64,000 bases of DNA from Lonicera japonica. Lineage: Eukaryota > Streptophyta > Magnoliopsida > Dipsacales > Caprifoliaceae. The translations under genes and the position numbers were made by a program. The stretch spans positions 50,511,309 through 50,575,308 of the forward strand of contig CM038467.1 of NCBI GenBank assembly GCA_021464415.1, in the 5' to 3' direction. Each line of letters begins with the position of its first letter. The stretch's first letter is position 1. The notes beneath the pieces were generated by a model, which was not told where the DNA came from, made no database searches, and saw nothing but the letters and a program-made list of their open reading frames with translations. Shown piece by piece: positions 22,613 to 33,259 of the stretch.

Positions 22613-24173
22613 ATATATATCGGAGCATCATAATTTGAAGTTTGATATTGGTCCACCATTAAAGCTTGTAAGTTTAAATTTTGTAGAGATTAGGTTTGCG
22701 GACTTTTTTAAAAAAAATAATTTAAATCCATAATGTTAGGAATTTTTTATTCTGAATTTGAATTTGTGTTCAATCAATTTTGAAGTTTTTAGCATGATTT
22801 TAGGTAATTTAATGTATTTACACCTATATCTTTAATAAGGCCAATTTAGGAATAATACCAATATAGTATAATTAAACATAAAACCATCCCGATATAATTA
22901 ATTTAAATGTTTTGAATTTTGTCCTTCAAACTAATCCTTTAAAACTATTGTCTTTGTTAGAAAGAGAGTATCAACTTTGTACTTTTCAAAAAAAGCCCCA
23001 ATTTTAAAATATTTGTTTAATTATTTTAGCCAAATAAAGTAGAGTTTAAATTTATCTTAAATACTTATACTAATACAAAAATGTATGGAGTTATACTTTT
23101 TTATTTAATGTAAATCTTAAAATCTTGTACTTAAAATCAAGATGCATATTTGTCTTCACAAAAAGGGGGAAAAAACTTAAATTATTCATACTTTTATAAA
23201 TAGTATAGATTATATTATTATTGTTTTTGTTATTGTGGAGCCTTTGGTACGCGTGGTCCATGGTAACTTTGATTGCTGTAACATATTGTTTCTTGGATTA
23301 TTTCATCATCCGAATTGCCAAAATATTGTACCAAAAATACTAATTCCAAAATGACCTAAAGCAAATATACTAAAATTTCCAAAATAAATTATACATCTTC
23401 TATCTCAAATTAATAATCATGCTTTTAATTTATTTTAAATGTTTTAAATGGTAGTCCCACTTATCTAATTAAGCTTTTAAAATAAGAAAAGTCAATTGAA
23501 TTTTCTCTTTGGAAATCAAACCATGTAATTCTAATAACACATTTTTAGTGTTGAAGTAAGATTGTAATGTAGCATTATTGGTGGAGATCAAACAGATGGA
23601 CTTTTTTGTTGGTTAAATTGTACTGTAAATAACTTTCTTCTGCTCTTTATTAGTTAGCATTAGATACTTATTGCTTAATATTATTTTCTTTTGATTTTTC
23701 TAGTTTAGTATTTGACACTTCTAGTTTAACATTACTTTCTTTTGATCTTTGCTAGTTTAATATTGAATGTTTTTTGTTTAATGTTTGTTAAGAACTTAAA
23801 TGAATATTGTCCAAAGTTGTCTTACTAGAAGGAGAAAAGGAGTAAATCAAAGAAAATCATTGTTAATTCCCAATAGAATAGTGCCACGTTGTAGTATAAA
23901 AGAATAAGCATCAAGGTTCTGAAAATGCTTGTATTGCAATCTCTATCATTATATATGCCAAACCAAAGTGTCAACATCTATGTTCAAAATCCAAAGTGAA
24001 AGCAAATTTTTAAAGAGGGCTCCTGAGCAGATACAAGTTCAAACTCCATCAACCGTAAATTCAAATCCTTCTAAAAAAATTGATAACTTAGACTAATATT
24101 ACCAAAAAAATAAAAAATAAAAAATAAAATAAAAATTAGGACGTAAAGCACAAGCTAAGACGATATTATAATT
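22613..24173. other. AT-rich spacer after the hAT element
   Basis: Starts with the right ATATATAT target duplication. The block at 23039-23150 is a third copy of the AGTAGAGTTTAAATTTATCT repeat seen at 16.08 and 16.19 kb. No coding sequence was found. The last 10 bases (24164-24173) are the left target duplication of the next element. Confidence 0.5.
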
Positions 24174-24951
24174 GGCAATTTAGACTTAGGTACTTCCATA
24201 ATATGCAAAATTAAACTTAAGTACTCTTTTGTTTCAAAATTAGACTTTGGTGCAATTCTGTTTATCCTTTTAAAAAAATTAAATAAATAAAAAGAAGAAA
24301 GAAAAAAACAGAGGGAGAAAAGAATGCCATCCCCCATGCAATCTCCATGTTTCTTCTTCCGCGTTCAAATCGATGGTTTCATCTTTCTATGTATCAAAAT
24401 GCTGGGTTCCGTAGAAATTGATGAGTAATCTGTGAAATCGATGAGTAATCTGTGAAATAGATGAGGATAGAAAGGTTCCGCTTTTAAAAATCGTTGAATA
24501 TTCTATGAAATCGATGAGTATTCTACAATTGGGCATCGGTGGTGTTGATGATGGAAGTGGAGGTAGTGTTGATGATGGAGGGTGCAGATCGAAGGTGGAG
24601 GTGGTGTTAATGATGGAAGGTGGAGATCGGAGCTGGAGGTGGTGTTTGATGATGGAGATCGGTGGTGTTGATGATGGAGCTGGAGGTGGTGTTAATGGTG
24701 GAGATTGGTGGTGGAGATGGTGTTGATGAGGGAGATTGAAGGTGGAAATGATGTTGATGAATTTTTGTAATTTTTTTTTCCAGAAATGTTAACTATAGGT
24801 AAATTTCATGCATTAAAGGCATGTGCTTTGCACATGTCCGTTAATTTTGGACGGAAGATGGACGGAATTGCACCAAAGTCTAATTTTGAAAAAAAAAGAA
24901 TACCTAAGTCTAATTTCACCCATTATGAAAGTACCTAAGTTTAAATTGCCC
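24174..24951. mobile_element. Mutator-type MITE (778 bp) with about 100-bp inverted repeats
   Basis: Begins GGCAATTTAGACTTAGGTAC and ends CCTAAGTTTAAATTGCCC; the inverted similarity runs about 100 bp inward through CAAAATTAGACTTTGGTGCA on both arms. It is flanked by TATTATAATT at 24164-24173 and 24952-24961, a perfect 10-bp duplication in the Mutator range. The centre (24505-24760) is a GA/GT-rich minisatellite of GATGATGGAG and GGTGGTGTT units; the 73-codon open frame through it is a repeat artefact. No transposase is present. Confidence 0.8.
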
Positions 24952-25555
24952 TATTATAATTTATCAGACAAACCTACAACTTGAAATTTTCTTAAAGATA
25001 TTTTTGGCTGAAAATGACCATTATGACAAGTTTGAAAATGCCCCCGTCCCCTAATTTTCAGGGTGCATTTGAAAAAAAATGCGGAAAATGATTAAAAATA
25101 CTATCAAGTTCTGTGAATAGTTGAAAAAAGAGATGTGTGCGCTTTGGTGATATAGTCTCCCAATATTTCTTCTTTCCTATGGAGAATTTTTCTCACCATT
25201 ACCCAAAACAATGAGATTCCATGGAAAACCAAAGAAAAAAAGAGTAAGAGAGTATCTCACTAAATCAATCATCTATTTTATCAACTTCTCACAAAACATT
25301 TTCCATCTTTCTTTCATCGGTCTTTAGTTACTCCTCTTCATGCAGATGTACAATCTTTATCAGTTTATTTCATAGCTGTTTTTTCCTCAAAAAGAGAAAC
25401 TCCAGCCTCTTGTTTACTTATGATAAAATACGTACTCTTGCACTAGAAAATACCAACAAATATATAAAATATTGTTGCTAAATATGCATAAAAAAATTCG
25501 CTAAAAATTGTATTTAAGTGCTAACTAGAGTTCTTGTTTGGAGTATTGGTAGTCA
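24952..25555. other. Spacer with a segment related to 39066-39230
   Basis: The block 25141-25320 (CCTATGGAGAATTTTTCTCACC, then AATGAGATTCCATGGAAAA) resembles 39066-39230 (CATGGGAAAATTTCTTACCC, then AATAAGATTGCATGGAAAA) throughout its length in the same orientation. It may be a diverged dispersed repeat or a trace of segmental duplication. No gene is seen. Confidence 0.4.
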
Positions 25556-25890
25556 TTTTTAAGGGCCATCCTTAAGTTAAGTAATTTAATAACCGTCAAT
25601 TTCAGGGGGTAAATGGGTGAAATTTTGATGAAATTGGCGGAGATGATCTTTAATTATAAAGAACATCTCCACCAAATTTCATAAAAAAATTTCAACTAGA
25701 AAGTAGGTTAACATCTAATTTTCAACAGCAAAAAATGCGCATAGATAACAATGTTTTAGGTACCCCACTTCCTAGTTGAATTTTTTGATAAAATTCAGTG
25801 GAAAATCCCCACAAAATTTCATAAAAAAGTTCAATTTTTTACTCCTCGAAATCAACGATCCTTAAATTAATTAAGGACGGTCCTTAAAGG
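25556..25890. mobile_element. Candidate MITE with TTTAAGG...CCTTAAA ends
   Basis: The left edge is TTTTTAAGGGCCATCCTTAA and the right edge, read on the other strand, is CTTTAAGGACCGTCCTTAA, extending imperfectly inward for about 45 bp. Inside are inverted motif pairs (GGAGATGATCTTT / AAAGAACATCTCC) and two copies of a CAAATTTCATAAAAAA block. Related AAATTTCAT...GAAGTAGG blocks recur near 42570-42750 and 43225-43310. The target duplication is unresolved. Confidence 0.5.
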
Positions 25891-26257
25891 AAGCATATAT
25901 ATATATATATATATGCGTGTGTGCGCGCCTATCAATCTTATCTAGGCACTCATGAAATTAACACAAAGCTAATAATCAAACAATTAAGGATCAAATGGTT
26001 CAATACACGTAATTCATCAATGCTCAAAATCACACAATAACCAATAATTTGTTTCAAATAATACCAAACCACCAGACATGCCAGCAAGATCAAAATATCC
26101 AAATTGGTTCCACTCAGTTCCGTATTTCAATAACAGAGAAAAGAAAAAAATATTCATCTGCCACTCCGTGGAATCGCAGCAACACACTCTTGCCAGTGAG
26201 CCATTAAAACTCCCACCATAACGGTCAACGGACTTGTACTTTTCTTCAATCACCGCA
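25891..26257. other. Spacer and 3' flank of the CNL gene
   Basis: A (TA)n run followed by GCGTGTGTGCGCGC lies at 25894-25927. The remainder probably includes the 3' UTR of the CNL gene on the minus strand. Confidence 0.45.
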
Positions 26258-26559
26258 TTAAGGGCCACCGTTTGAAGCGTTGGTGGCTGCATCTTGGTCA
26301 ATCGGCTAGGAACATTGAAAAAAAAAAGTTATATTAAACACTGGAGTTTGAAGGTAAGGTCGCAATGCTTTCAATTGAAGTTCAAGTTAGGTAGTTGGCT
26401 CAGAAGATAGCTTGGTTACAGGGCTATATTTAACTATTGAAGCATGGGTTCACATACTAGTTTAGACACTAGCAATTTACTTGGTTCAAGTTTTTGTGCG
26501 TTCCTGAATTTTAAATTGGGAAATCCATGTAAACTCATGCGAAGTGGTTGAATCACAAT

Positions 26560-26594
<35 letters not shown>

Positions 26595-29500
26595 CATGGT
26601 TCGAGTTTTTGTTCATCCCAAAATTTAAATTGGGAAATCCACGTAACTCCTGTGAAGTGGTTGAATAGAGCACAGAGAGAGAGGGAGAGAGAGAGAGAGA
26701 TGAATAATGAAATGTGATTGAAAATGTTAAAAAGGTGGTTTTCACAACTACATTGACATTTACACATCTATGATATTGATTTGAATGTTGTATATCGAAA
26801 TAAGCAGACTTGGGCATTTTCACAAAAAAAAAAAAAAAAAAATCTTTATCAATCTTTATCAGAAGAAACATTACCTGTAGGGAGCAGTAAGGCTGGAGCC
26901 GCGCTTTCACTGTGCAGTCTTGCCATAGCAATGCCTCCCACCATTTTTCCTCTGCTTCAAGGGAACTCAAATTCTTTGCGTTATCTTTGTTGAAAGGTAA
27001 CTTTGTTAAACTGCAACAACCATATATCTTGAGCTTCTCCAAGGCAGGCCATTCAAATGACTCGGATGCACAAATCATTTCTAAATTCGGCATACCCTGA
27101 AGTGTTAGCTTCCTCAGCTTCTCTGTGTTATCTTTGCAGAAAGGGAACACTGTTAATCTGGGGCAGTTTTGTATCTTAAGCTTCTCTAAGGTGGGCCACT
27201 TTGGGGACACATTTTTGCAAATCCTTGTCAAATTTGGCAAATTAAGAAGTACTAGCTTCCTCAGCTTTGGTAGGACGGCAACACTTGCAGGTTCAATAAG
27301 TAACTCTTCTATGCTAGAGCAATCATCAATCAGCAAAGTCCTCAGTTTTGATAAGCTCCAGAGGTGCACGGGACCTTTCCAAATGCTTCCCAATTTCGGC
27401 AACTTCTTTATGTATAAACGCAGTAGGTTCGGAAGCAGTGGACCATCCTTGGTACAATTACCATCAACGATTTCGGTAATACTATTACATGCTTCAATTA
27501 GACAACCTTGGACCCCATACAAGCTTTCTATTCCGAACTCAGATACATGCTCAAGGTCATTGTGGTTAACCAATTCAAATGCATCAGTTATAGCGAGTAC
27601 TTCACCAATAGTAGTAGGGTTACAGCCTCTCCCATTGCAATATTTCAAATACCTTCCATATTGGTCACGCTTGGGAATTTGAGGATGCAATGAGATTGAA
27701 CAACCAATGAAAAGTTGAAATGATTCGGATGCAGAGTCATCTATTTTTTCAACAAAACTTTTAAGATCGTCTGCTAGGGGATAATAGGTTTGTGGAGTAT
27801 CAGCCACCACTTTTATGACATCTTCAACACCGTCTTCAAAGCAAAACTTGAGAGTTGTCAGCTTTGTCATGGTAGCTGCTACCTTGTCTCTCACCATATT
27901 AATCATCTCACCACAACGTTGCTTGTATGATTTCACATCAATGACCAACTCTTCCAATGTTGTAGAAACCTTGGAAATAACATTGCAGTAATCTGATATA
28001 TATGCATCATTTTCATAGCCAAAATTATTGAAGGAAACCAGCAAGCGCTTCAAATTGTGCAATTTCTCTATGTTGGTTAGAGATGCACATGGACCCCGCT
28101 TGAGATTCCTGAATATCAAATTTTGAATAGGCCTGCGGATCGTCCCTAGCACACCCTCGTTTTGGAGTGGTACACTGTCAACCCCGCTGCCTCTTATATC
28201 GAGCACTTGAAGACTCTCAAGTTCTCCAATTTCAGATGGAAGCTGCACTAAGCAAGTGCAATCATTTAGATATAGGACTTTCAAAAGTTTCAGCTTCCGT
28301 AGTGAAGATGGAAGTGACGCGATTCCCGTATGACACAAGTCCAAAACTCGGAGATTTCCAGTATTCTCAAAGAAAAGATTATGAATTTTATTCAAACATT
28401 GATTTCTTTTTAAAATAAGTGTGGAAAGCATTGGACAATCTGGGCGTTCAGGTAAGGTTGTCAGTTTATTGTCAACCAAGGAGATTCGATTCTTTTGGTT
28501 CCAGTCTTCCACGCTTAGGGGATCTTGTACTGATTGACTCATTTTCACCAAATGTTTACGTTCACAATCAGCTAACAACTTATCCAATGCCACTTTCCGA
28601 ATCAATTTGTGCATCTTAACATACCCATACACATGTTCCTCCAGTAAAGACACCTTTTTAAGTTCATCCAATATATGACAGCCAAAGTCACGTACTTGGT
28701 TAGTGCCATACAAATCTTCAGCCGCCCAACAATCCAATAACCAATCTGCACCAATGTCACTCTCTTCAGGATATAATGCACAGTACAAAAAACAATCCTT
28801 TTGAGCTCCCTCCAATTCATCACAACAAAATTCTAAATATTTATACACTTTCTGAATGGCAAGATCGCCCTCTTTAGGAAATCTTGTCAAATTTTTGTAT
28901 CCTTGGACCCAGCTTTCCTCTGTTTTCTTGTTTTTGAAGGCACTTGCTACCATTTTTATCACAAACGGAAGATTGTCGCAGCATTTAACTACCCCTGACA
29001 TTACCGGCCCAAAGTTACATTTCGATTGACCCAGAATTTTTTTAAACATATCTCTTGCTTCGTCATTGGATAATCTTCCAACTCTAACCACCTGGTCCAC
29101 AATCGAGTCATAAACATGACCCATCCTAGTTGTCAACACTAGTTTGCTACCATTTCCATAATTAAGAGCAATCCCAATTTGGGTTAATTCGAAATCTTCC
29201 TTAACCCCATCAAGAAGTAACAAACACTTCTTATCCCATAACTCTCCCCTTATTCTTTCGGCAACTTTTTCATCATTGGCACTTTTGACATCAAGGTTTA
29301 GTCTTTTCACAATACTTTGCTGCATTTGCTCAAGGCTGAAATTCCACTTGTTTTCCTCCATGGAAACATTCACCCAAATCACTAGGTGAAACATGGCAGC
29401 AATTTTTTCATGGTTGTTCAAGTTCTGCATTATAGTTGTCTTCCCTGTGCCCATCATCCCAAGTATTTTAATGCCTTTGATTTTCCTTTTTGTTAACAGA

Positions 29501-29991
29501 CCCAATATCTTCTCCAGTGGTACAGAAAGTGTGGGGAATTTTTTGATATCGGGTGCTCCTTTCATCTCCACAACACGATCTGGTTCTTTCCCTACTAAAA
29601 TGTCTCCCACTAGTGTGCCCTCCAAGCGAACTGCCATTTCTAACATATTTTTCATCTTCTCGCATAGCTTTGAACATGTAAAATAATGTAACAACTTCGA
29701 CTTGTTTCTTTTTCTTTCGTATTTGGCATCTATTTCGTCAACATCTTTTTCCAACTTCGTCACTTCTTGAATCCAGTTATTGTAGATTGTAGATGGTCTC
29801 TTTGTAGAGTTCCATAACATTAACATTTTCTCATGACATTCCTTTTTGGCCAACAACTTGTGCATTGCATTGGTCAAATCACCGTGAATCTTCCCCATAT
29901 CCCTTGAAACTTCCCTGATTGGATCCCATAATACTGGCTTTAACGACATCACCCCGGAAATAATACCTGCTGCTGCTTCAACTTCAGCCAT
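26258..29991 (-). CDS. CC-NB-ARC-LRR (CNL) disease-resistance-like protein, At4g27190-like
   Basis: The main exon runs 29991 to 26875 (1039 residues), with the first in-frame ATG at 29991 (MAEVEAAAG; an upstream GTG codon is not used). An intron is inferred from CTACAG|GTAATG at 26875 to TTCCTAG|CCGATT at 26306, adding a short tail that stops at 26258-26260; this tail is uncertain. Domains: N-terminal helical/coiled region (about 1-140), NB-ARC with P-loop GMMGTGKTT (about 178-186), kinase-2 LLLLDGV (256-262), GSKLVLTTR (about 280), CDNLPFVIK (about 337), CFLYCALYPE (about 400), MHK at 460-462, then irregular LRRs (about 500-1030). Kinase-2 has Gly262 where Asp is usual, and the MHD motif is MHK. 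Expected role: nucleotide-switched intracellular immune receptor. The LRR style matches the convergent TIR-LRR gene 12 kb away. Confidence 0.85.
26477..26702. repeat. Tandem duplication with GA microsatellites in the CNL intron
   Basis: Two copies of a roughly 110-bp unit (GGTTCRAGTTTTTGT, ATTTAAATTGGGAAATCC, GAAGTGGTTGAAT), each followed by a (GA)n run (26559-26590 and 26673-26700). On the minus strand these runs keep the reading frame open beyond the proposed donor as poly-Ser/Leu, which is why the exon is ended earlier. The GTTCAAGTTTTTGTTCGTTCC core also occurs at 39566. Confidence 0.7.
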
Positions 29992-30611
29992 CAAAACACC
30001 AAGAACCTGTACCACAAAGGTTCAGGAAAAAAGGATAAGAAATTGGATACATTAATTAATTACTGGAATGGAACAAGAAGGCAACTATACTTTGGACCAA
30101 GTTTACTTCGTGATTGTGGCCGGTCAAACATACTATTTCTTTCATGCCCCCAATAAAGCAAAACAAAAGGCCAATTCAAATCAATGTAGCTTTATTGGTG
30201 AGGGTCACATTATTTTCATATTTAGCCAATAAGATGCAATGCATCAAAAGAAAATAAAAAAATTCAAAATTCAAACTTCAATATAGTTAATTCTTCTTTA
30301 TGGGCTTAAAAACACATATACCTTCTTACTAAAACACTTTCTGCCTTCATAATTATTAATGCTGGTGGACTTATTATTGGAAGTTATGATACACTTAGGG
30401 CCCGTTGGTTGCCCCTCAAATTGTGAATTAGACAATTAATAATTAGGCAATATACGATTTTTACATTTCTTTGTGTTTGATTGCGAAAATTGAACAATCG
30501 TAATCTCTTGTCAAAAAAAAAAAACAATTGTAATATGTTTTTCCGCCGGACCACAATCTTGACGAATTTGATAAGTCATGAAAACTCATATTAAGTCATT
30601 CCAAGTAAAAC
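29992..30611. other. 5' flank of the CNL gene
   Basis: Read on the minus strand, GTGGTACAG just upstream of the ATG (30007-30015) looks like a splice acceptor, so a leader intron may extend upstream. GGGCCCGTTGGTTGC at 30399 resembles the end of a degenerate MITE. No coding sequence is present. Confidence 0.4.
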
Positions 30612-31050
30612 ATGACAACAACAACAACAACAACAGAGCCTTTATCCCACTAGGTGGGGTCGGCTACATGGATCAAACAACGCCATAGTGGCATGTCATG
30701 AATCATATCTATAGTGAAACCATTTGCTTCTAAATCCTTCTTAATAGTTTCACCTATAGTTTTTCTCGGTCTTCCGATGCCTCTAACAATTTGGCTTCCC
30801 TCAATATGATCAACTCTCTGTACCATGGCATCTACCGGTCTTCTCCCTACATGCCCAAACCATCTCAGTCGAGATTCAACCATCTTTTCTGTAATAGGTG
30901 CCACCCCAACTCCCTCTCTGATGGTGTCATTCCTGATCCTATCTTTTCTATTCTTGCCACTCATCCATCTCAGCATTCTCATCTCAGCTACATTAAGTTT
31001 ATTCCCATGTTGGCTTTTGACCGCCCAACACTCAGTCCCATACAAATTGC
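30612..31050 (-). pseudogene. RTE-type LINE fragment, 3' end only, with (TTG)n tail
   Basis: Minus-strand translation gives the C-terminal end of a plant non-LTR reverse transcriptase: LYGTECWAVKSQHGNK, VAEMRMLRWMSGKNRKDRIRND, VGVAPI, SRLRWFGHVGRRPVDAMV, then a GRPRKTIGE tail. The frame stays open from about 31045 to a stop near 30650. A short microsatellite tail (TTG on the minus strand, 30614-30636) follows the 3' end, as in RTE elements. The reverse transcriptase core is missing, so this is a typical 5'-truncated, dead copy. A shorter copy of the same 3' end lies at 54170-54420. Confidence 0.85.
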
Positions 31051-32745
31051 CTAAATTTAGAACTAGGGAATTCAATCCAACTTTATATTGTGAGGGGTCT
31101 ACACTTAACGCAGATGACTCTAGACAAAATTTTAAACAACATTGAGTAGTTTAGAACATGTTTTTATTCTGACATTTGTTGAAGAAATTGTAATTATAGG
31201 ATTTGAATGTTGTATATCATGATCTTCAACAATCCCCCTCACGTGCTAAAAATAAAGATTATGGCTATAGATTGATTTATGGAATTTGTTTTAGTTATAG
31301 TATTTTTATTTCATCAAAACATACCATAGATCGGAGATTATAATGGATTAATTTCTTTAATAGTTTTTATTTAAGGTTGATTTTGTGTCCAATATCCACT
31401 TGGGGAGTCTGTAATCAGTAATCATATAATTATAACAACAAATATTAATGTAATTTCTTCCAATATTTTGATCAATAAATATTAACTAGATAAAAGACCG
31501 CTTAGTGCCTAGCAGCCAAGGCCATGCAAAGGCGCTAGGAACCCAGTAGCCTCGCTGGGTCAACCTCAGTGTCTGATCATATAATGTCAAAGAAAAAGAG
31601 TGCTTGAGCTTAATAAGATGCCAATTCAAACTATCTAATAGTAGAACAACCTACGAACTAGTGCTATCTCTAGATTGTGTAGTTAGCAGGGCAAAGCTCA
31701 ATCTTTGGTGACGGCCAACATTCTTCAACCAGCTATGGCAGAAGCAAATGCCACAGCTTCTTTTACTGCTGTCTTTGCAGAAGTCAGCAATGATGCCACA
31801 GTTCCCCATTAGCCTTTCCTCATTTTTGGAGTGGGACCTTGCTGGTTGTTGCCTCTCAGCCAGCAGCCAATGCAGTAGAAGTTCAGGAAGTTAGTTTGAC
31901 TCATGTTTGTACTGCTTCTGGCAGTTAGTTATTGTGCTGGCTCCCTACATCTGCTCCAGTCAATTTGGTGTGTTTGTTGCAGGCAAAATTCTGGAGCAGA
32001 CTGTCCAGTTCATAGTTATGCAAATTCTGTTTTTTTGGTCTATTTTGGCTTCCATGTATTTTACTTTTTATGTTTTGGTTGCCTGCATTTTTGTTTCTTT
32101 ATTTCCTCTATGGCCACTTGTTTGGGCATTTTCTATATTTTGGAATTCCATGATGGAATTTATGGTTATTCCTTTAGTCCACATTACAATTTGGGAAATT
32201 TTCAACGTGTTTTTTGGGTCTTGGGGATGGCCTTATTGTATTCCCCTCTTTTGTTTCTATTTTGGTTTTTTTTATGCTATTACTTTAATGCCCTAGATTA
32301 GGCATATAGGATTTATTAAAAAAAAATAAAAAATTATGGTTATGAAGGAAATAGCATAACCACATCCAAGCAGCTGTAAAAGAAGGCTAATGAGAATGCC
32401 GAAGAAGGTGTTCCAATAATATCCAGAAATAGACATATGAAAGTATATGCACAAAAAATATCAAAAGTGTACCCAAAAATACATCACTTAAAAAGTAAAA
32501 CAGTGAATAGATCTGAATGGTTATGTGTTTATATGCAGTTACCATGTCGATCAGATGCTCAGCCATTCACAGTGGCAGTAAAAGTTAGTCCAATGATTTC
32601 TTGCACAAAATATTTATGCACAACGGCAAGGGCTTTAAAGGGCACCCTACACAATTATTAAAATTGAAGGATACCTTACTTTTCTTTTTTGTCTTAAAAA
32701 TATATTTTATCACCACTGGCTGCCCAACCTCCGCCACAGGAAGGC
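31051..32745. other. Spacer, no supported gene
   Basis: Two overlapping open frames at 31903-32301 encode Phe/Leu/Cys-rich peptides from T-rich sequence; both frames are equally open and neither shows a domain, so they are not called. The last five bases (32741-32745, AAGGC) are the target duplication of the copia element. Confidence 0.5.
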
Positions 32746-33130
32746 TGTTGCGCCAAACCGCTCACGACCGAGCACGACGCAACTGGGAGGATCTCACAAG
32801 CCCAAATGGTTTACCCGAAAGAAGAACCGACACAAAAAAGTACACCCACAATAGAGAAATAGGAAATAAAGAAATAATTGCGCAAGACAAGGTTTTACCG
32901 TGGTGTTGGCGTAAACGCCACTAATCCACACAGATGATAGCTTCTATTGATAATTGGGAACAAAGAGTGATTACAAGCACACACATAAATTTCTCACCAA
33001 AATTTAGCTCTCAACTCTCTCTAGGCAAAAATCAAACTTATGAACAAATGAGCCCAAAAAACAGCATATAAAGGAAAAAAGCCTACTGCCAGAAATTTGT
33101 CAATTTCACTAAATGTGAGCCAAACTCACA
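32746..33130 (-). repeat. 3' LTR of the copia element
   Basis: 385 bp with TGTGAG...CAACA ends when read on the minus strand. It is identical to the 5' LTR except at one site, and the polypurine tract abuts it at 33131. Confidence 0.93.
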
Positions 33131-33259
33131 AATCTCCACCTTGGCGAATCATGCAGCTATCCCTTCCAGCAAATTGCACACCTCACTCCTCTTGTTCCTC
33201 CATCAATACTACTATAGCATCACACCTGGCCCCGAAGAGCCTCCACCCCCGAACGGGTT

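Noticed and set aside
24505..24726. Gly/Asp/Trp-rich 73-codon frame
   Set aside because: Translation of a minisatellite inside a MITE; no start context or conservation.
26434..26874. C-terminal extension of the CNL reading frame
   Set aside because: It runs through (GA)n repeats and a T run as poly-Ser/Leu/Phe; a good donor (CTACAG|GTAATG) lies before it.
31496..31570. GC-richer stretch resembling a structured RNA
   Set aside because: No tRNA-like stem pattern, anticodon loop or promoter boxes could be drawn.
31903..32301. Two overlapping 129-132-codon hydrophobic open frames
   Set aside because: Both frames are open because the sequence is T-rich; no domain, signal or splice context supports either.
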